A stretch of DNA of 11,769 nt. Origin: a bacterium. Its GTDB lineage: Bacteria > Patescibacteriota > Minisyncoccia > Phycocordibacterales > UBA2100. How positions within the stretch are numbered: position 1 is the first letter of the stretch; each line of letters begins with the position of its first letter. A program made the position numbers and the translations under genes. Where the stretch lies: contig JAUYLR010000070.1 of the NCBI GenBank assembly GCA_030698935.1, forward strand, positions 1 through 11,769, given 5' to 3'. Positions 11,481 through 11,769 of the stretch are shown here, piece by piece. The notes under the pieces are model-generated. The model saw only the letters and a list, made by a program, of their open reading frames with translations. It searched no databases and was not told the origin of the DNA.

Positions 11481-11502
11481 AGACACACGAGAGATAAACG
11501 TA

Positions 11503-11769
11503 TCAGAATGTGCGAAGTACGGCTTCAAGTAGCAGGTCCCGGTTCTTTGGCAGGGAATAGTTCACTGTAGTGTTGACCTGTTCACTTTCTACGAGGTCGG
11601 CATTGGCGAGTACGCGCAAATGTCGCGAAGTCGCCGCAAAGGATAACCGGATATGCTCCGCAATATCCCCGACAGACAGAGGGCCACGGGTCTTGAGGAG
11701 ATGGATAATCGAAAGCCGCCTTCTGTTGCCCAGTGCTTTGAGAACTTTTTCTGTTTCTACGAAGCGGCT
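11503..11769 (-). CDS. ArsR-type winged-helix regulator, C-terminal part (runs off right edge)
   Basis: The visible 88 residues read as an ArsR/SmtB-type DNA-binding domain. VLKALGNRRRLSIIHLLKTRGPLSVGDIA gives the first helices, LSFAATSRHLRVLANADLVES the recognition helix and following turn, and VNTTVNYSLP the beta wing. No cysteine pair for metal binding is visible in this part, so the signal sensed is unknown. The 5' end is outside the window. It is on the same strand as the DedA and glycosyltransferase genes, with a palindrome in between that is a likely binding site. Confidence 0.85.
   Translation of the reverse strand, partial: SRFVETEKVLKALGNRRRLSIIHLLKTRGPLSVGDIAEHIRLSFAATSRHLRVLANADLVESEQVNTTVNYSLPKNRDLLLEAVLRTF

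Noticed and set aside
1..11769. UGA recoding as in Gracilibacteria or Absconditabacteria
   Set aside because: Clear genes end at UGA (dus, GIY-YIG, methyltransferase, arsR) and none reads through it.

Overview
The window looks like a chromosome segment from a Candidate Phyla Radiation (Patescibacteria) bacterium, most likely of Parcubacteria type. This is inferred from content only. Genes are short and tightly packed with ATGA overlaps, DnaX is compact, FtsQ is divergent, homospermidine synthase is present, and a tiny GIY-YIG nuclease gene of a kind common in those genomes is present. UGA is used as a stop by several clear genes (toxin-side overlaps, dus, the methyltransferase, arsR), so the UGA-recoded CPR lineages are excluded. 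No rRNA, tRNA or CRISPR array was seen.

Layout. Positions 1-2604 (minus strand): the 5' part of dprA, running off the left edge, preceded by a homospermidine synthase gene that is translationally coupled (ATGA) to a GIY-YIG nuclease gene. A canonical promoter at 2649-2676 drives this group. Positions 2605-4831 are an accessory stretch: a run of hairpins, a minimal VIT1/CCC1-like membrane protein, an orphan MNT-type nucleotidyltransferase, an AT-rich BrnT/BrnA-like toxin-antitoxin pair on the minus strand with its own promoter and operator, and a 39-residue membrane protein gene followed by an intrinsic terminator. Positions 4832-10036 (plus strand) are a housekeeping run: serS, an ftsQ-like division gene, dus, dnaX and a SAM-dependent methyltransferase. 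Positions 10016-11769 (minus strand): a GT2 glycosyltransferase and a DedA-family membrane protein whose ends overlap, then a relic of a second methyltransferase, an operator-like palindrome, and the 3' part of an ArsR-type regulator running off the right edge.

The unusual layer is repetitive DNA. (1) Two elements share the same terminal inverted repeat, CCCCGTTAGAAGT. One is about 285 bp, carries the GIY-YIG gene and supplies the start codon of homospermidine synthase. The other is about 101 bp, gene-less, and sits in frame inside dus. They look like an autonomous and non-autonomous pair, comparable in concept to the in-frame palindromic elements of Rickettsia. (2) Six separate short tandem arrays with different sequences all have a 7-nt period; one lies inside ftsQ and one touches the serS start codon. 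(3) Three long palindromes with no spacer (40, 28 and 44 bp) occur, one inside dus and one between arsR and the DedA gene. Together these suggest a genome full of small insertions that are tolerated within genes.
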